Shown here: positions 13,918 through 22,419 of the stretch, one piece after another | How the letters are laid out: every line of letters starts with the position of its first letter | Numbering within the stretch: the stretch's first letter is position 1 | Source of the DNA: Peptococcaceae bacterium | Lineage (GTDB): Bacteria; Bacillota; Peptococcia; Peptococcales; Peptococcaceae | Direction: 5' to 3' | Assembly: GCA_017383785.1 (NCBI GenBank) | Contig: JAFNVD010000229.1 | Span: 1-25,213, forward strand | DNA: 25,213 nucleotides | Made by a program: the position numbers and the translations under genes | Notes under the pieces: model-generated | Told to the model about the DNA's origin: nothing | The model's input: the letters and a program-made list of their open reading frames with translations, nothing else | The model's database searches: none

Positions 13918-15168
13918 TTATTTCATAAAACCTTCATAGCTACGCATCAATAAAGATGCTTCCAGCTGTTTCATTGTATCTAATGCAACACCTACTACGA
14001 TCAGCAGTGCTGTACCACCAAAGTACAGTTCCAAACCAGTGATCCCCATAATAATTGCTGGTAAAACAGCAATTGCAGCTAAGAAGATCGCACCGAATAA
14101 TGTAATACGGCTCATTACTTTAGAAATGTACTCGGATGTTGGTCTACCAGGACGTAAACCTGGGATAAAACCACCATTTTTCTTAATGTTTTCAGCTACA
14201 TCCACTGGATTGAAAGAAATCGCAGAGTAGAAGTAGGTAAAGAACACAATCAGCAATGCATACAAAATGTTGTAGAAGATGCCGGATGCATCAAAAACAT
14301 TTGTAATCGCCTGGGCAAAACCGCTATTCGGGAAGAAGGAAGCGACTGTACCAGGGAACATCAAAATAGACATTGCAAAGATTACAGGAATAACCCCTGC
14401 GGAGTTTACTTTGATAGGAATATGAGTAGACTGACCGCCATATACTTTGCGACCAACTACACGTTTCGCATACTGAACAGGAATTCTTCTCTGACCTTCC
14501 TGAATAGCTACTACAGCAACAATTGCAGCCAAAGCGACTGCTGCAAACAGCAATACAACCAAGACACCAATTGCTCCTCTTTCTACAATATAGCTATAGA
14601 GTGTCAGACAACCGCTCGGAATACGAGACACGATACCAGCAAAGATAATCAAAGAAATACCATTACCAATACCTTTTTCTGTAATCAACTCACCGATCCA
14701 CATTAAACATGCTGTACCAGCTGTCAATGTCAGAGCTACCAATGCGATGCTACCGATAGAAGTATTCACCAGCGCACCTTTAAACCCGAAGGAAACACCG
14801 ATTGCTTGAACAAACGCCAATACAACTGTTAAATATCTTGTATATTCAGCGATTTTTTTACGATCTTCTTTTGCAAGCTGCTCCAGTTTAGGAATAATAA
14901 CTGTTAACAGCTGCATAATGATGGATGCGTTGATGTATGGTGTAATACTCATAGCGAAAATAGAGAAGTTTTTAAACGCACCACCAGAAATCATATCAAA
15001 GAAGCCTAACAATTTAGCCTGCTCTGTTAACTGATGGATTACTTCGCCATTGATATTAGGCACAGGAATATGTGCACCAATACGGAACACTAAAAACATC
15101 ATTAATGTAAAAAGAATCTTTTTACGGGTATCTTCAGCTTTTACTGCACTTTTGAGAGTTGATAACAA
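13918..15168 (-). CDS. secY: Protein translocase channel subunit SecY
   Basis: SecY forms the membrane channel for protein export and insertion. The 416-residue polytopic product starts MLSTLKSAVKAEDTRKKI and contains RIGAHIPVPNI, MSITPYINASIIMQLL, the GIGNGISL loop, and the C-terminal GFIPGLRPGRPTSEYI. About ten membrane segments are present. The start is a TTG directly abutting the rplO stop codon, with GAGGTG inside the last rplO codons, so translation is likely coupled to rplO. Confidence 0.97.
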   Translation of the reverse strand: MLSTLKSAVKAEDTRKKILFTLMMFLVFRIGAHIPVPNINGEVIHQLTEQAKLLGFFDMISGGAFKNFSIFAMSITPYINASIIMQLLTVIIPKLEQLAKEDRKKIAEYTRYLTVVLAFVQAIGVSFGFKGALVNTSIGSIALVALTLTAGTACLMWIGELITEKGIGNGISLIIFAGIVSRIPSGCLTLYSYIVERGAIGVLVVLLFAAVALAAIVAVVAIQEGQRRIPVQYAKRVVGRKVYGGQSTHIPIKVNSAGVIPVIFAMSILMFPGTVASFFPNSGFAQAITNVFDASGIFYNILYALLIVFFTYFYSAISFNPVDVAENIKKNGGFIPGLRPGRPTSEYISKVMSRITLFGAIFLAAIAVLPAIIMGITGLELYFGGTALLIVVGVALDTMKQLEASLLMRSYEGFMK

Positions 15169-15615
15169 TTAGATCACCTCAACTCGGCCGCCAGCCGCTT
15201 CGATTTTTGCCTGAGCGGATTTGCTGAAAGCATTTGCTTTTACTGTAAATGCTTTTGTCACTTCACCATTGCCCAGAATTTTTACACCGCCGTTTTCAAC
15301 CTGTTTAACGATACCGTTATCAAATAACAGTTCAGGTGTGATTTCTACACCAGCTTCAAAACGGTTCAGTACATCAAGATTAACTTCAGTGTAAGTTACT
15401 TTAAATACTGCGTTTGTGAAACCTCTTTTTGGCATACGACGCTGCAATGGAGTCTGGCCACCTTCGAAGCCAGGGCCTTTACCGCCGCCAGAACGTGCTT
15501 TCTGACCTTTATGACCTTTACCGGCTGTTTTACCCAGACCGGAACCAATACCTCTACCTTTGCGTTTTGGAGCCTGTTTAGCCCCGTCTGCAGGTTTCAG
15601 CTCATGGAGTTTCAT
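15169..15615 (-). CDS. rplO: 50S ribosomal protein L15
   Basis: L15 is a late 50S assembly protein. The 148-residue product opens MKLHELKPADGAKQAPKRKG and has the Gly/Lys-rich RNA-binding extension (GKGHKGQKARSGGGKG, FEGGQTPLQRRMPKRGF), then the folded C-terminal half. Length is normal. GGAGGTG precedes the ATG. Its end carries the ribosome binding site of secY. Confidence 0.98.
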   Translation of the reverse strand: MKLHELKPADGAKQAPKRKGRGIGSGLGKTAGKGHKGQKARSGGGKGPGFEGGQTPLQRRMPKRGFTNAVFKVTYTEVNLDVLNRFEAGVEITPELLFDNGIVKQVENGGVKILGNGEVTKAFTVKANAFSKSAQAKIEAAGGRVEVI

Positions 15616-15633
15616 TTGAACACACCTCCTATA

Positions 15634-15819
15634 TTAAGCTTCCACTTCTTCAACACTTACTAAGTGATTTACTTTTGCAATCATACCTCTGATAACAGCT
15701 GTGTCTTCCTGAACAACGGAGCTGTTTGTTTTCTTAAGGCCCAGAGATTTAACAACGTTTCTCTGTCTTTCGGAGGAACCGATCACACTTTTTACTAAAG
15801 TAATTTTAAGCTGTGCCAT
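15634..15819 (-). CDS. rpmD: 50S ribosomal protein L30
   Basis: This is the short bacterial L30. The 61-residue product shows LKITLVKSVIGSSERQRNVV and LGLKKTNSSVV, both family features. AAGGGGG precedes the ATG. It sits between rpsE and rplO, as expected. Short length could raise doubt elsewhere, but not in this context. Confidence 0.97.
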   Translation of the reverse strand: MAQLKITLVKSVIGSSERQRNVVKSLGLKKTNSSVVQEDTAVIRGMIAKVNHLVSVEEVEA

Positions 15820-15832
15820 CTCAGAATCCCCC

Positions 15833-16333
15833 TTAACCTAAGATTTCCTCAACGCTCTTACCACGCAGTCTTGCAACATCTTCTACACGTTTCATGGAGC
15901 CTAAGCCCTGAACAGTAGCTTTTACGATGTTCAGACTTGTGTCAGAACCCAGAGATTTAGCCAGAATATTTTTGATACCAGCTAATTCTACAACCGCACG
16001 TACTGCGCCACCTGCGATAACCCCTGTACCTTCAGCAGCTGGTCTCATCATAACGCGAGCTGCGCCATAACGTCCAACCAGTTCGTGTGGGATAGTACCA
16101 TTAACTACTGGTACTTCAATCAGATTTTTCTTTGCATCTTCAATGCCTTTACGGATTGCTTCTGGTACTTCGTTTGCTTTACCCATACCAACGCCAACAA
16201 TACCGTTTTCGTTACCAACAACAACCAGAGCACTGAAGCTCATACGACGACCACCTTTTACGGTTTTCGCTACACGGTTGATCTGTACAACTTTTTCTTT
16301 TAATTCATAGTTGTTAGCATCTATTCTTGCCAC
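15833..16333 (-). CDS. rpsE: 30S ribosomal protein S5
   Basis: S5 lies at the mRNA entry site and affects decoding accuracy. I take the GTG at 16333 as the start (ARIDANNYELKEKVV follows), giving 166 residues, the same length as the Bacillus protein. The upstream in-frame ATG at 16354 would place GGAGGAGG inside the coding region, whereas that site lies properly before the GTG. Visible motifs are NRVAKTVKGGRRMSFSALVVVG and AEGTGVIAGGAVRAVVELAG. Confidence 0.96.
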   Translation of the reverse strand: MARIDANNYELKEKVVQINRVAKTVKGGRRMSFSALVVVGNENGIVGVGMGKANEVPEAIRKGIEDAKKNLIEVPVVNGTIPHELVGRYGAARVMMRPAAEGTGVIAGGAVRAVVELAGIKNILAKSLGSDTSLNIVKATVQGLGSMKRVEDVARLRGKSVEEILG

Positions 16334-16357
16334 TATCTTTCCCTCCTCCGTCATTGA

Positions 16358-16711
16358 TTAGAAGTCAAGACCGGCCTCTCTAGCTCCTTCAGCCAGAGCC
16401 TGGATACGGCCATGATACAGGTTGCCCCCGCGGTCAAATACAACTTTTTCGATGCCGTTTTCCAGAGCTTTTTTCGCTACAGCGGCACCTACTGCTTTAG
16501 CAGCATCTGTTTTAGTACCATCTACTTTTACTTCTAATGTAGAAGCAGCAACCAGTGTTTTACCAACTGTATCGTCGATAATCTGAGCGTAGATATGCTG
16601 TGTACTTCTGAATACTGCTAAACGTGGTCTTTCCGGAGTCCCTTTAATTTTATTTCTGCTTCTCCAATGTTTTTTCATACGGATGCTCTTTTTAGGAGTC
16701 TGTTTAATCAC
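16358..16711 (-). CDS. rplR: 50S ribosomal protein L18
   Basis: L18 binds 5S rRNA with L5 and joins it to the 50S. The 117-residue product has a basic N-terminus (KKHWRSRNKIKGTPERPRL) and the C-terminal VVFDRGGNLYHGRIQALAEGAREAGL, typical of the family. The start is GTG after AAAGGTG. It lies between rplF and rpsE. Confidence 0.97.
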   Translation of the reverse strand: MIKQTPKKSIRMKKHWRSRNKIKGTPERPRLAVFRSTQHIYAQIIDDTVGKTLVAASTLEVKVDGTKTDAAKAVGAAVAKKALENGIEKVVFDRGGNLYHGRIQALAEGAREAGLDF

Positions 16712-16762
16712 GTTTATTCACACCTTTCATTGGAGCTGGCTCTCTAACTAGAGAAACGGCTA

Positions 16763-17299
16763 TTATTTACCGCCAGATTTACCAGCTTTCAATTTAACAA
16801 CTTCGCCTGCATAACGGATACCTTTACCTTTGTAAGGTTCTGGTTCACGTACAGCACGGATATTTGCTGCCAGGCTGCCAACTTTTTCTTTATCAATACC
16901 CTTAACTACGATCTGGGTTGGAGCTGGTACTTCAATTTCCATACCATCTTCAGGTTCAAATTCTACTGGATGGGATTTACCAACCTGCAGAACCAGTTTT
17001 TTACCCTGCATCTGTGCTCTATAACCTACACCAACCAGTTCCAGGTTTTTGGAGTAACCCTGAGTTACACCAACTACCATGTTGTTTAACAGTGTACGGG
17101 TTAAACCCCACAGTGCATTTTTGCTATCATCTGGGCAAATTACTTTAACCTGGCCGTTTTCCTGTTCCAGGATCATATCAGGATGTAATTGTTTTTCTAA
17201 CTGACCTTTTGGGCCTTTTACAGTTACATAATTACCTTCAGCGATTGTTACTTCAACGCCGTCAACAATGCTAATAGGAAGTTTACCAATTCGGGACAT
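16763..17299 (-). CDS. rplF: 50S ribosomal protein L6
   Basis: L6 is near the GTPase centre of the 50S. The 178-residue product begins MSRIGKLPISIVDGVEV and contains KGPKGQL, the duplicated L6 fold, and the conserved end REPEPYKGKGIRYAGEVVKLKAGKSGGK written here in part as EPEPYKGKGIRYAGE. Length is normal. AGGAGGTG precedes the ATG. Confidence 0.98.
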   Translation of the reverse strand: MSRIGKLPISIVDGVEVTIAEGNYVTVKGPKGQLEKQLHPDMILEQENGQVKVICPDDSKNALWGLTRTLLNNMVVGVTQGYSKNLELVGVGYRAQMQGKKLVLQVGKSHPVEFEPEDGMEIEVPAPTQIVVKGIDKEKVGSLAANIRAVREPEPYKGKGIRYAGEVVKLKAGKSGGK

Positions 17300-17331
17300 T
17301 TCTGCACCTCCTGAACTACCAAGTTTTTATC

Positions 17332-17730
17332 TTACCATACGTAGCAGATAACTTCGCCACCCAAACCATGTTTGCGAGCTTCTTTATCTGTCATGATTCC
17401 TTTAGATGTAGAGATAATTGCAATCCCTAAACCACCTAATACTTTTGGAATCTCGTCTTTTTTGCAATATACTTTCAGACCTGGTTTACTAATGCGTTTC
17501 AAGCCAGAAATAACTTTTTCACGATTAGGACCATATTTTAAGTATACACGGATGATGCCCTGTTTTCCATCCTCAATCTGCTCATAATCCTTGATAAAAC
17601 CTTCGTTTTTCAGGATTTCAGCTAATGCGATTTTGGTTTTGGAAGCAGGAATTTCTACTTTCTCGTGCATAACCATATTTGCATTACGAATTCTTGTTAA
17701 AAAATCTGCAATTGGATCTGTCATTACCAT
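17332..17730 (-). CDS. rpsH: 30S ribosomal protein S8
   Basis: S8 is a primary binder of the 16S central domain. In E. coli it also represses the spc operon. The 132-residue product begins MVMTDPIADFLTRIRNAN and ends STSKGIMTDKEARKHGLGGE plus the short tail VICYVW. GGGGG lies nine bases before the first ATG; the second ATG, two codons in, is less well placed. Length equals the Bacillus protein. Confidence 0.98.
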   Translation of the reverse strand: MVMTDPIADFLTRIRNANMVMHEKVEIPASKTKIALAEILKNEGFIKDYEQIEDGKQGIIRVYLKYGPNREKVISGLKRISKPGLKVYCKKDEIPKVLGGLGIAIISTSKGIMTDKEARKHGLGGEVICYVW

Positions 17731-17759
17731 TTACAGCGACCCCCTTCCATACTCAGGTT

Positions 17760-17939
17760 TTACCAACTGGATTTTGTTACACCAGGCAGCTGGCCTTGAT
17801 AAGCTAATTCACGGAAACATACACGGCATAAACCGAATTTACGCATATATGCATGTGGACGTCCGCAAACTTTACATCTATTTACTTCACGTACTTTGTA
17901 TTTAGGTGCTTTACGCACTTTCATGGATGTTTTTGCCAC
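17760..17939 (-). CDS. rpsN: 30S ribosomal protein S14, zinc-binding type Z
   Basis: This short gene encodes 59 residues. It starts with GTG after GGAGG (MAKTSMKVRKAPKYKV) and ends RELAYQGQLPGVTKSSW. C22, C25, C38 and C41 form two C-x2-C pairs, the zinc site of the short S14. S14 is a late 30S head protein. It lies between rplE and rpsH, which is canonical. The N-terminus is two residues shorter than in Bacillus. Confidence 0.97.
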   Translation of the reverse strand: MAKTSMKVRKAPKYKVREVNRCKVCGRPHAYMRKFGLCRVCFRELAYQGQLPGVTKSSW

Positions 17940-17958
17940 AGGATTACCTCCTAACCAA

Positions 17959-18501
17959 TTAACTTGCGAATGGCATACCCAGAAGTTTCAGCAGAGCTCT
18001 GCCTTCTTCATCGGTTTTTGCAGTTGTTGCAAATACGATTTCCATACCTCTGATTTTGTCAATTTTATCATATTCGATTTCAGGGAAGATCAGCTGTTCT
18101 TTTAAGCCCAAGCTGTAGTTCCCTCTACCGTCGAAGGATTTTGGAGAAACGCCTCTGAAGTCACGAACACGTGGCAGAGCAACGCTCACCAGTCTATCAA
18201 CGAATTCATACATACGGTCACCACGCAGTGTTACTTTAACACCTACTGGCATACCTTCTCTCAGTTTGAAACCAGCGATAGATTTTTTTGCTTTTGTTAC
18301 AACAGGTTTCTGACCTGTAATCAGAGTCAGGTCGTTGATTGCTGCATCTAATGCTTTTGGATTCTGAGTAACTTCACCCAGACCAATGTTGATAACAACC
18401 TTATCCAGTTTTGGAATAGCCATTACGTTTGTATATTTGAACTGTTCCTGTAAACCAGGCACTACTTCATTCAGATATTTATCTTTTAATCTACTAGCCA
18501 T
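17959..18501 (-). CDS. rplE: 50S ribosomal protein L5
   Basis: L5 carries 5S rRNA into the 50S central protuberance. The 180-residue product has IPKLDKVVINIGLGEV, ITGQKPVVTKAKKSIAGFKLR, VTLRGDRMYEF, RVRDFRGVSPKSFDGRGNY and the terminal EGRALLKLLGMPF. All are conserved in the family. AAGGAGG lies before the ATG. Confidence 0.98.
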   Translation of the reverse strand: MASRLKDKYLNEVVPGLQEQFKYTNVMAIPKLDKVVINIGLGEVTQNPKALDAAINDLTLITGQKPVVTKAKKSIAGFKLREGMPVGVKVTLRGDRMYEFVDRLVSVALPRVRDFRGVSPKSFDGRGNYSLGLKEQLIFPEIEYDKIDKIRGMEIVFATTAKTDEEGRALLKLLGMPFAS

Positions 18502-18535
18502 TTCAATATAGCCTCCTTTCCATCAAGACTATCAA

Positions 18536-18850
18536 TTAAAGTGCTTTACCACATTTACGGCAAACACGAGTTTTTGTACCATTCTCGATGGTGTGCGCTA
18601 CTCTTACACCTTTTTTGCATGTGCTGCAGAAAGGCATTACGTTAGAAACGTGAATAGCAGCTTCTTTTTCAATAATACCACCCTGTGGCATTTTCTGAGT
18701 TGGTTTGGTGTGACTTTTTACGATTGCAACGCCTTCCACAACAACTTTGTCCTGGCTTGGGATTACCTGAACCACTTTACCAGTTTTACCTTTATCTTTA
18801 CCAGCGATTACGATAACTTCATCGCCTTTTTTAACGTTCATTTTCGCCAC
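18536..18850 (-). CDS. rplX: 50S ribosomal protein L24, zinc-ribbon form
   Basis: L24 starts 50S assembly and has an N-terminal KOW domain (KKGDEVIVIAGKDKGKTGKV). I place the start at the GTG at 18850 (104 residues, AKMNVKKGDEV follows), eight bases after GGAGG; an in-frame TTG at 18865 overlaps that site. The C-terminus carries C75, C78, C97 and C100, a zinc ribbon absent from Bacillus L24. It lies between rplN and rplE. Confidence 0.96.
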   Translation of the reverse strand: MAKMNVKKGDEVIVIAGKDKGKTGKVVQVIPSQDKVVVEGVAIVKSHTKPTQKMPQGGIIEKEAAIHVSNVMPFCSTCKKGVRVAHTIENGTKTRVCRKCGKAL

Positions 18851-18874
18851 TTTATTCACCTCCAAGGCTACTTA

Positions 18875-19243
18875 TTACAGCACTTCTGGAGCCAGAGAAA
18901 CGATTTTCATGAAATCTTTATCACGCAGTTCTCTAGCTACTGGCCCGAAGATACGAGTTCCTCTTGGGCTCTTATCATCTTTAATGATAACCGCTGCATT
19001 TTCGCTAAAGCGAATGTAAGAACCGTCTGGTCTACGAACAGATTCTTTTGTTCTTACAACTACTGCTTTAACTACATCACCTTTCTTGACAACGCCACCA
19101 GGTGTTGCTTCTTTAACAGCAGCAATGATGATATCACCTACAGATGCATAACGACGTCCTGTACCACCCAGTACACGAATGCACAGTAATTCTTTAGCAC
19201 CAGTATTGTCACCGACTTTCAGTCTGGTTTCTTGTTGAATCAT
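18875..19243 (-). CDS. rplN: 50S ribosomal protein L14
   Basis: L14 lies at a subunit bridge and binds assembly factor RsfS. The 122-residue product begins MIQQETRLKVGDNTGAKELL and has VVKAVVVRTKESVRRPDGSY and the end FMKIVSLAPEVL. This is the standard length and sequence. AAGGAGG precedes the ATG. Confidence 0.98.
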   Translation of the reverse strand: MIQQETRLKVGDNTGAKELLCIRVLGGTGRRYASVGDIIIAAVKEATPGGVVKKGDVVKAVVVRTKESVRRPDGSYIRFSENAAVIIKDDKSPRGTRIFGPVARELRDKDFMKIVSLAPEVL

Positions 19244-19293
19244 TTTAGGTTACCTCCTTCCGGCAACATCTCGTTGTGAAAAAACTACACAAC

Positions 19294-19554
19294 TTAAACG
19301 ATTGTAGCCTTTTCAGTAATTTCAACAACACGCCATCTTTTATCTTTACTCAGTGGACGTGTTTCCATAATTTTTACTTTATCTCCTACTTTGCAGGCAT
19401 TTTCTTCGTCATGAGCTTTGTATTTTTTAGTCATGGCTGTGATTTTGCCGTACAGAGGATGACGGAAATGGTTTTCGACAGAAACAGTTACTGTTTTGTC
19501 CATTTTATCGCTTACTACAACACCGTAGCGTACTTTACGATTTCCTCTTTCCAC
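19294..19554 (-). CDS. rpsQ: 30S ribosomal protein S17
   Basis: S17 binds 16S helix 11. The 86-residue OB-fold product contains RYGVVVSDKMDKTVTVSVEN and the C-terminal KIMETRPLSKDKRWRVVEI. It starts with GTG after GAGGAGG. It sits between rpmC and rplN. Confidence 0.97.
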   Translation of the reverse strand: MERGNRKVRYGVVVSDKMDKTVTVSVENHFRHPLYGKITAMTKKYKAHDEENACKVGDKVKIMETRPLSKDKRWRVVEITEKATIV

Positions 19555-19576
19555 GTTGTAACCTCCTCACTCGAGC

Positions 19577-19777
19577 CTAGGCCTGTTCTTTAATTTCACG
19601 TTCCCGTAAGATTGTTTTTGCTTTCGCAATGTCTTTACGGATTTCTTTGATTTTCATTGGGTTTTCTAACTGGCCGGTAGCCATCTGGAAACGCAAATTA
19701 AACAGTTCTTCTTTGAGATCTACAACTTTCTTTTCTAATTCAGCTGTGCTTAAGTCTCTCAGTACATTAACCTTCAT
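19577..19777 (-). CDS. rpmC: 50S ribosomal protein L29
   Basis: L29 is at the peptide exit and contacts trigger factor and SRP sites. The 66-residue helical product has DLSTAELEKKVVDLKEELFNLRFQ in part (LKEELFNLRFQMATGQLENP) and IRKDIAKAKTILRERE. It overlaps the end of rplP by 11 bases, which suggests translational coupling. Confidence 0.97.
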   Translation of the reverse strand: MKVNVLRDLSTAELEKKVVDLKEELFNLRFQMATGQLENPMKIKEIRKDIAKAKTILREREIKEQA

Positions 19778-20195
19778 TTACGTCACCGCCTTCTTTTTTA
19801 ACGAATTTGCATTTAACAGGCAATTTGTGCATTGCTAAACGCATAGCTTCTCTAGCTACTTCTTCAGGAACGCCAGACAGTTCGAACATTACTCTACCTG
19901 GTTTTACAACTGCTACCCAGTAATCAGGAGCACCTTTACCGGAACCCATACGTACTTCAGCAGGTTTTGCTGTTACAGGTCTGTCTGGGAAAATTTTAAT
20001 CCATACTTTACCACCACGTTTGATGTAACGAGTCATCGCAATACGGGCAGCTTCAATCTGACGGTTAGTGATCCAAGCACCTTCCAGTGCCTGCAAACCA
20101 TATTCACCGTATGTTACTTTTGTACCTTTATGTGCTTCACCTTTTAAGCTTGCACGATGTGGTCTACGCCATTTTACTCTTTTTGGCACCAACAT
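19767..20195 (-). CDS. rplP: 50S ribosomal protein L16
   Basis: L16 helps place the A-site tRNA and is a late assembly protein. The 142-residue product begins MLVPKRVKWRRPHRASLKG and contains GEYGLQALEGAWITNRQIEA and MGSGKGAPDYWVAVVKPGRV. Both are family hallmarks. AAGGAGG lies before the ATG. It starts two bases after the rpsC stop codon. Confidence 0.98.
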   Translation of the reverse strand: MLVPKRVKWRRPHRASLKGEAHKGTKVTYGEYGLQALEGAWITNRQIEAARIAMTRYIKRGGKVWIKIFPDRPVTAKPAEVRMGSGKGAPDYWVAVVKPGRVMFELSGVPEEVAREAMRLAMHKLPVKCKFVKKEGGDVNEG

Positions 20196-20197
20196 GA

Positions 20198-20863
20198 TTA
20201 GTTGCCTCCTTCCTTAGTCTGAGCGTTTTTAGCTCCAGGAAGAACTTCCCCTTTATAAATCCAAACTTTTACGCCGATTTTGCCGTAAGTTGTATCTGCT
20301 TCTGCAAAACCATAGTCGATGTCTGCACGCAGTGTGTGCAGTGGCACTTTACCTTCGCTGTACCATTCTGTACGAGCGATATCAGCACCAGCCAAACGAC
20401 CGGACAGCGCAATTTTAACACCTTCAGCACCGGATTTCAGTGCACGACCTACAGCCTGTTTCATGGCTCTACGGAACGCTACACGTCTAACCAGCTGAGC
20501 TGCTGTTGCTTCTGCAACCAGCTGAGCATCTGCTTCTGGTCTTTTTACTTCCTGGATGTTGATGTTTACCTGTTTACCAGTCATCGCTTCCAGTTCTTTG
20601 CGCAGTTTTTCGATTTCAGAACCTTTAGCACCGATTACGATACCAGGTTTTGCTGTGTGAATTGTCACTCTCAGTTTGGTGTTACCAGTTCTTTCAGTGA
20701 TAATATCAGAAACGCCGCTTTCGAATAATTTGGTTTTTACATATTTACGAACTTTCAAATCTTCGTGGAGGAGTTCTTCATAATTTTTATCAGCATACCA
20801 TCTAGCGTCCCAGTCTTTAATGACGCCGATACGCATTCCTTTAGGACTTACTTTTTGACCCAC
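20198..20863 (-). CDS. rpsC: 30S ribosomal protein S3
   Basis: S3 lines the mRNA entry channel and has helicase activity with S4 and S5. The 221-residue product begins GQKVSPKGMRIGVIKDWDA after a GTG start. The KH domain has GIVIGAKGSEIEKLR, with GxxG at 78-81, and the C-terminal domain has ALSGRLAGADIARTEW and ADIDYGFAEADTTYG. GGAGG precedes the start. Confidence 0.98.
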   Translation of the reverse strand: MGQKVSPKGMRIGVIKDWDARWYADKNYEELLHEDLKVRKYVKTKLFESGVSDIITERTGNTKLRVTIHTAKPGIVIGAKGSEIEKLRKELEAMTGKQVNINIQEVKRPEADAQLVAEATAAQLVRRVAFRRAMKQAVGRALKSGAEGVKIALSGRLAGADIARTEWYSEGKVPLHTLRADIDYGFAEADTTYGKIGVKVWIYKGEVLPGAKNAQTKEGGN

Positions 20864-20877
20864 TGAGTATTCCCTCC

Positions 20878-21210
20878 TTATCTTTCGCTTACCATAACGG
20901 TAATGTGGCTTGTTCTTTTACGAATACCATCCGCTCTGCCCATTGCTCTAGGTTTAAATCTTTTTAAAGATGCACCCTGATCAACATAAGCAGTGCTTAC
21001 ATACAAGTTATCAACATTCATGTTGTAGTTGTGTTCAGCATTTGCTACAGCAGATTTTAATACATTTAATACTAAGTCAGCACCTTTGTGCGGTGTAAAT
21101 TTCAGAATCGCATATGCTTCTCCTACGCTTTTACCACGAATCAGATCAACAACCTGACGTGCTTTTCTTGGAGAAATTCTTACGAATTTAGCGACAGCTT
21201 TCGCTTCCAT
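20878..21210 (-). CDS. rplV: 50S ribosomal protein L22
   Basis: L22 reaches into the peptide exit tunnel and is a macrolide-resistance locus. The 110-residue product shows RISPRKARQVVDLIRGKSV and the tunnel hairpin region VDQGASLKRFKPRAMGRADG, then KRTSHITVMVSE. The sequence looks wild type. It lies between rpsS and rpsC. Confidence 0.98.
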   Translation of the reverse strand: MEAKAVAKFVRISPRKARQVVDLIRGKSVGEAYAILKFTPHKGADLVLNVLKSAVANAEHNYNMNVDNLYVSTAYVDQGASLKRFKPRAMGRADGIRKRTSHITVMVSER

Positions 21211-21232
21211 TGCGAAACCCCCTCTCTTATCT

Positions 21233-21514
21233 CTATCTCAAGGAAGTCGACCGTTCGGTATCACCGTGGCCTTTATAAGTACGTGTTGGCGCAAATTCGC
21301 CCAGTTTATGACCAACCATATCTTCAGTTACATAAACAGGAACATGTTTACGACCATCATGAACAGCAATTGTATGACCGATGAATTCTGGGAAGATTGT
21401 AGAACTGCGGGACCATGTTTTGATGACTTTTTTGTCACCAGATTCATTCATAGCCACGATTCTGTTGTACAATTTCTCTTCAACAAAAGGTCCTTTTTTC
21501 AATGATCTACTCAT
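21233..21514 (-). CDS. rpsS: 30S ribosomal protein S19
   Basis: S19 sits in the 30S head with S13. The 93-residue product begins MSRSLKKGPFVEEKL and contains TWSRSSTIFPEFIGHTIAVH and HKLGEFAPTRTYKGH. This is normal length and sequence. GGGAGG precedes the ATG. Confidence 0.98.
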   Translation of the reverse strand: MSRSLKKGPFVEEKLYNRIVAMNESGDKKVIKTWSRSSTIFPEFIGHTIAVHDGRKHVPVYVTEDMVGHKLGEFAPTRTYKGHGDTERSTSLR

Positions 21515-21545
21515 GAGGATATTTGCCTCCCTTCGCGCAAGTTAA

Positions 21546-22379
21546 TTATTTTTTCTTGCGTGATTTAACAATGAATTTATCGTTTACGTTATTTTTCTTA
21601 CGAGTGTTGCCGCCGTGAGCAGATTTACCCCAAGGGCTAACTGGACATTTACGGCCAACAGGAGCACGACCTTCACCACCACCATGTGGGTGATCGTTAG
21701 GGTTCATTACAGAACCACGTACAGTAGGTCTAACACCCATCCAACGGGTACGACCAGCTTTACCGATGTTGATGATTTCATGTTCCAGGTTACCAACCTG
21801 ACCGATTGTTGCACGGCAAGTTGTCAGAACCATTCTTACTTCACCGGATGGCAGTCTCAGCTGAGCATATTTGCCTTCTTTAGCCATCAGCTGTGCAGAT
21901 GTACCTGCAGCACGGCATAACTGAGCACCTTTTTCTGGTTTCAATTCAACGTTGTGTACGATTGTACCAACTGGGATGTTAGCGATTGGTAAGCAGTTAC
22001 CTGTTTTGATATCGGATTCTGGACCGGACACTACTACATCGCCAACTTTTAAACCATTTGGAGCGATGATGTATCTTTTTTCACCGTCAACATAGTTTAA
22101 CAGAGCAATACGTGCAGAGCGGTTTGGATCGTATTCAATAGTAGCTACTCTAGCTGGAATATTGTCTTTATTACGTTTAAAGTCAATTACCCGGTACTGT
22201 CTTTTGTGACCGCCGCCGTGATGACGAACTGTGATGCAGCCCTGTGCATTTCTACCAGCGTGTTTTTTCGCAGGAGCTAACAGAGATTTCTCTGGTTTGC
22301 TTGCTGTGATTTCTTCGAATGTAGAAACGGTCATCTGACGTCTACCAGGAGAAGTAGGCTTAAAACTTTTTACTGCCAT
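21546..22379 (-). CDS. rplB: 50S ribosomal protein L2
   Basis: L2 is near the peptidyl-transferase centre and is needed for subunit joining. The 277-residue product has the family length, beginning MAVKSFKPTSPGRRQMTVST, with HHGGGHKRQYRVIDFKRNK and the highly conserved SVMNPNDHPHGGGEGRAPVG near the C-terminus. The catalytic-region histidine of the DHPHGGGEGR motif is present. GGAGGG precedes the ATG. Confidence 0.99.
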   Translation of the reverse strand: MAVKSFKPTSPGRRQMTVSTFEEITASKPEKSLLAPAKKHAGRNAQGCITVRHHGGGHKRQYRVIDFKRNKDNIPARVATIEYDPNRSARIALLNYVDGEKRYIIAPNGLKVGDVVVSGPESDIKTGNCLPIANIPVGTIVHNVELKPEKGAQLCRAAGTSAQLMAKEGKYAQLRLPSGEVRMVLTTCRATIGQVGNLEHEIINIGKAGRTRWMGVRPTVRGSVMNPNDHPHGGGEGRAPVGRKCPVSPWGKSAHGGNTRKKNNVNDKFIVKSRKKK

Positions 22380-22419
22380 TGCAGTTCCCTCCTTCTGGGT
22401 TGTTCAGGATTATTTCAAA

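Noticed and set aside
18593..19189. Plus-strand open frame of 198 residues opposite rplX and rplN
   Set aside because: It is an antisense shadow of two well-conserved ribosomal protein genes, rich in Phe, Tyr, Asn and Ser, without a start site or known motif. Similar plus-strand frames over other r-protein genes were rejected for the same reason.
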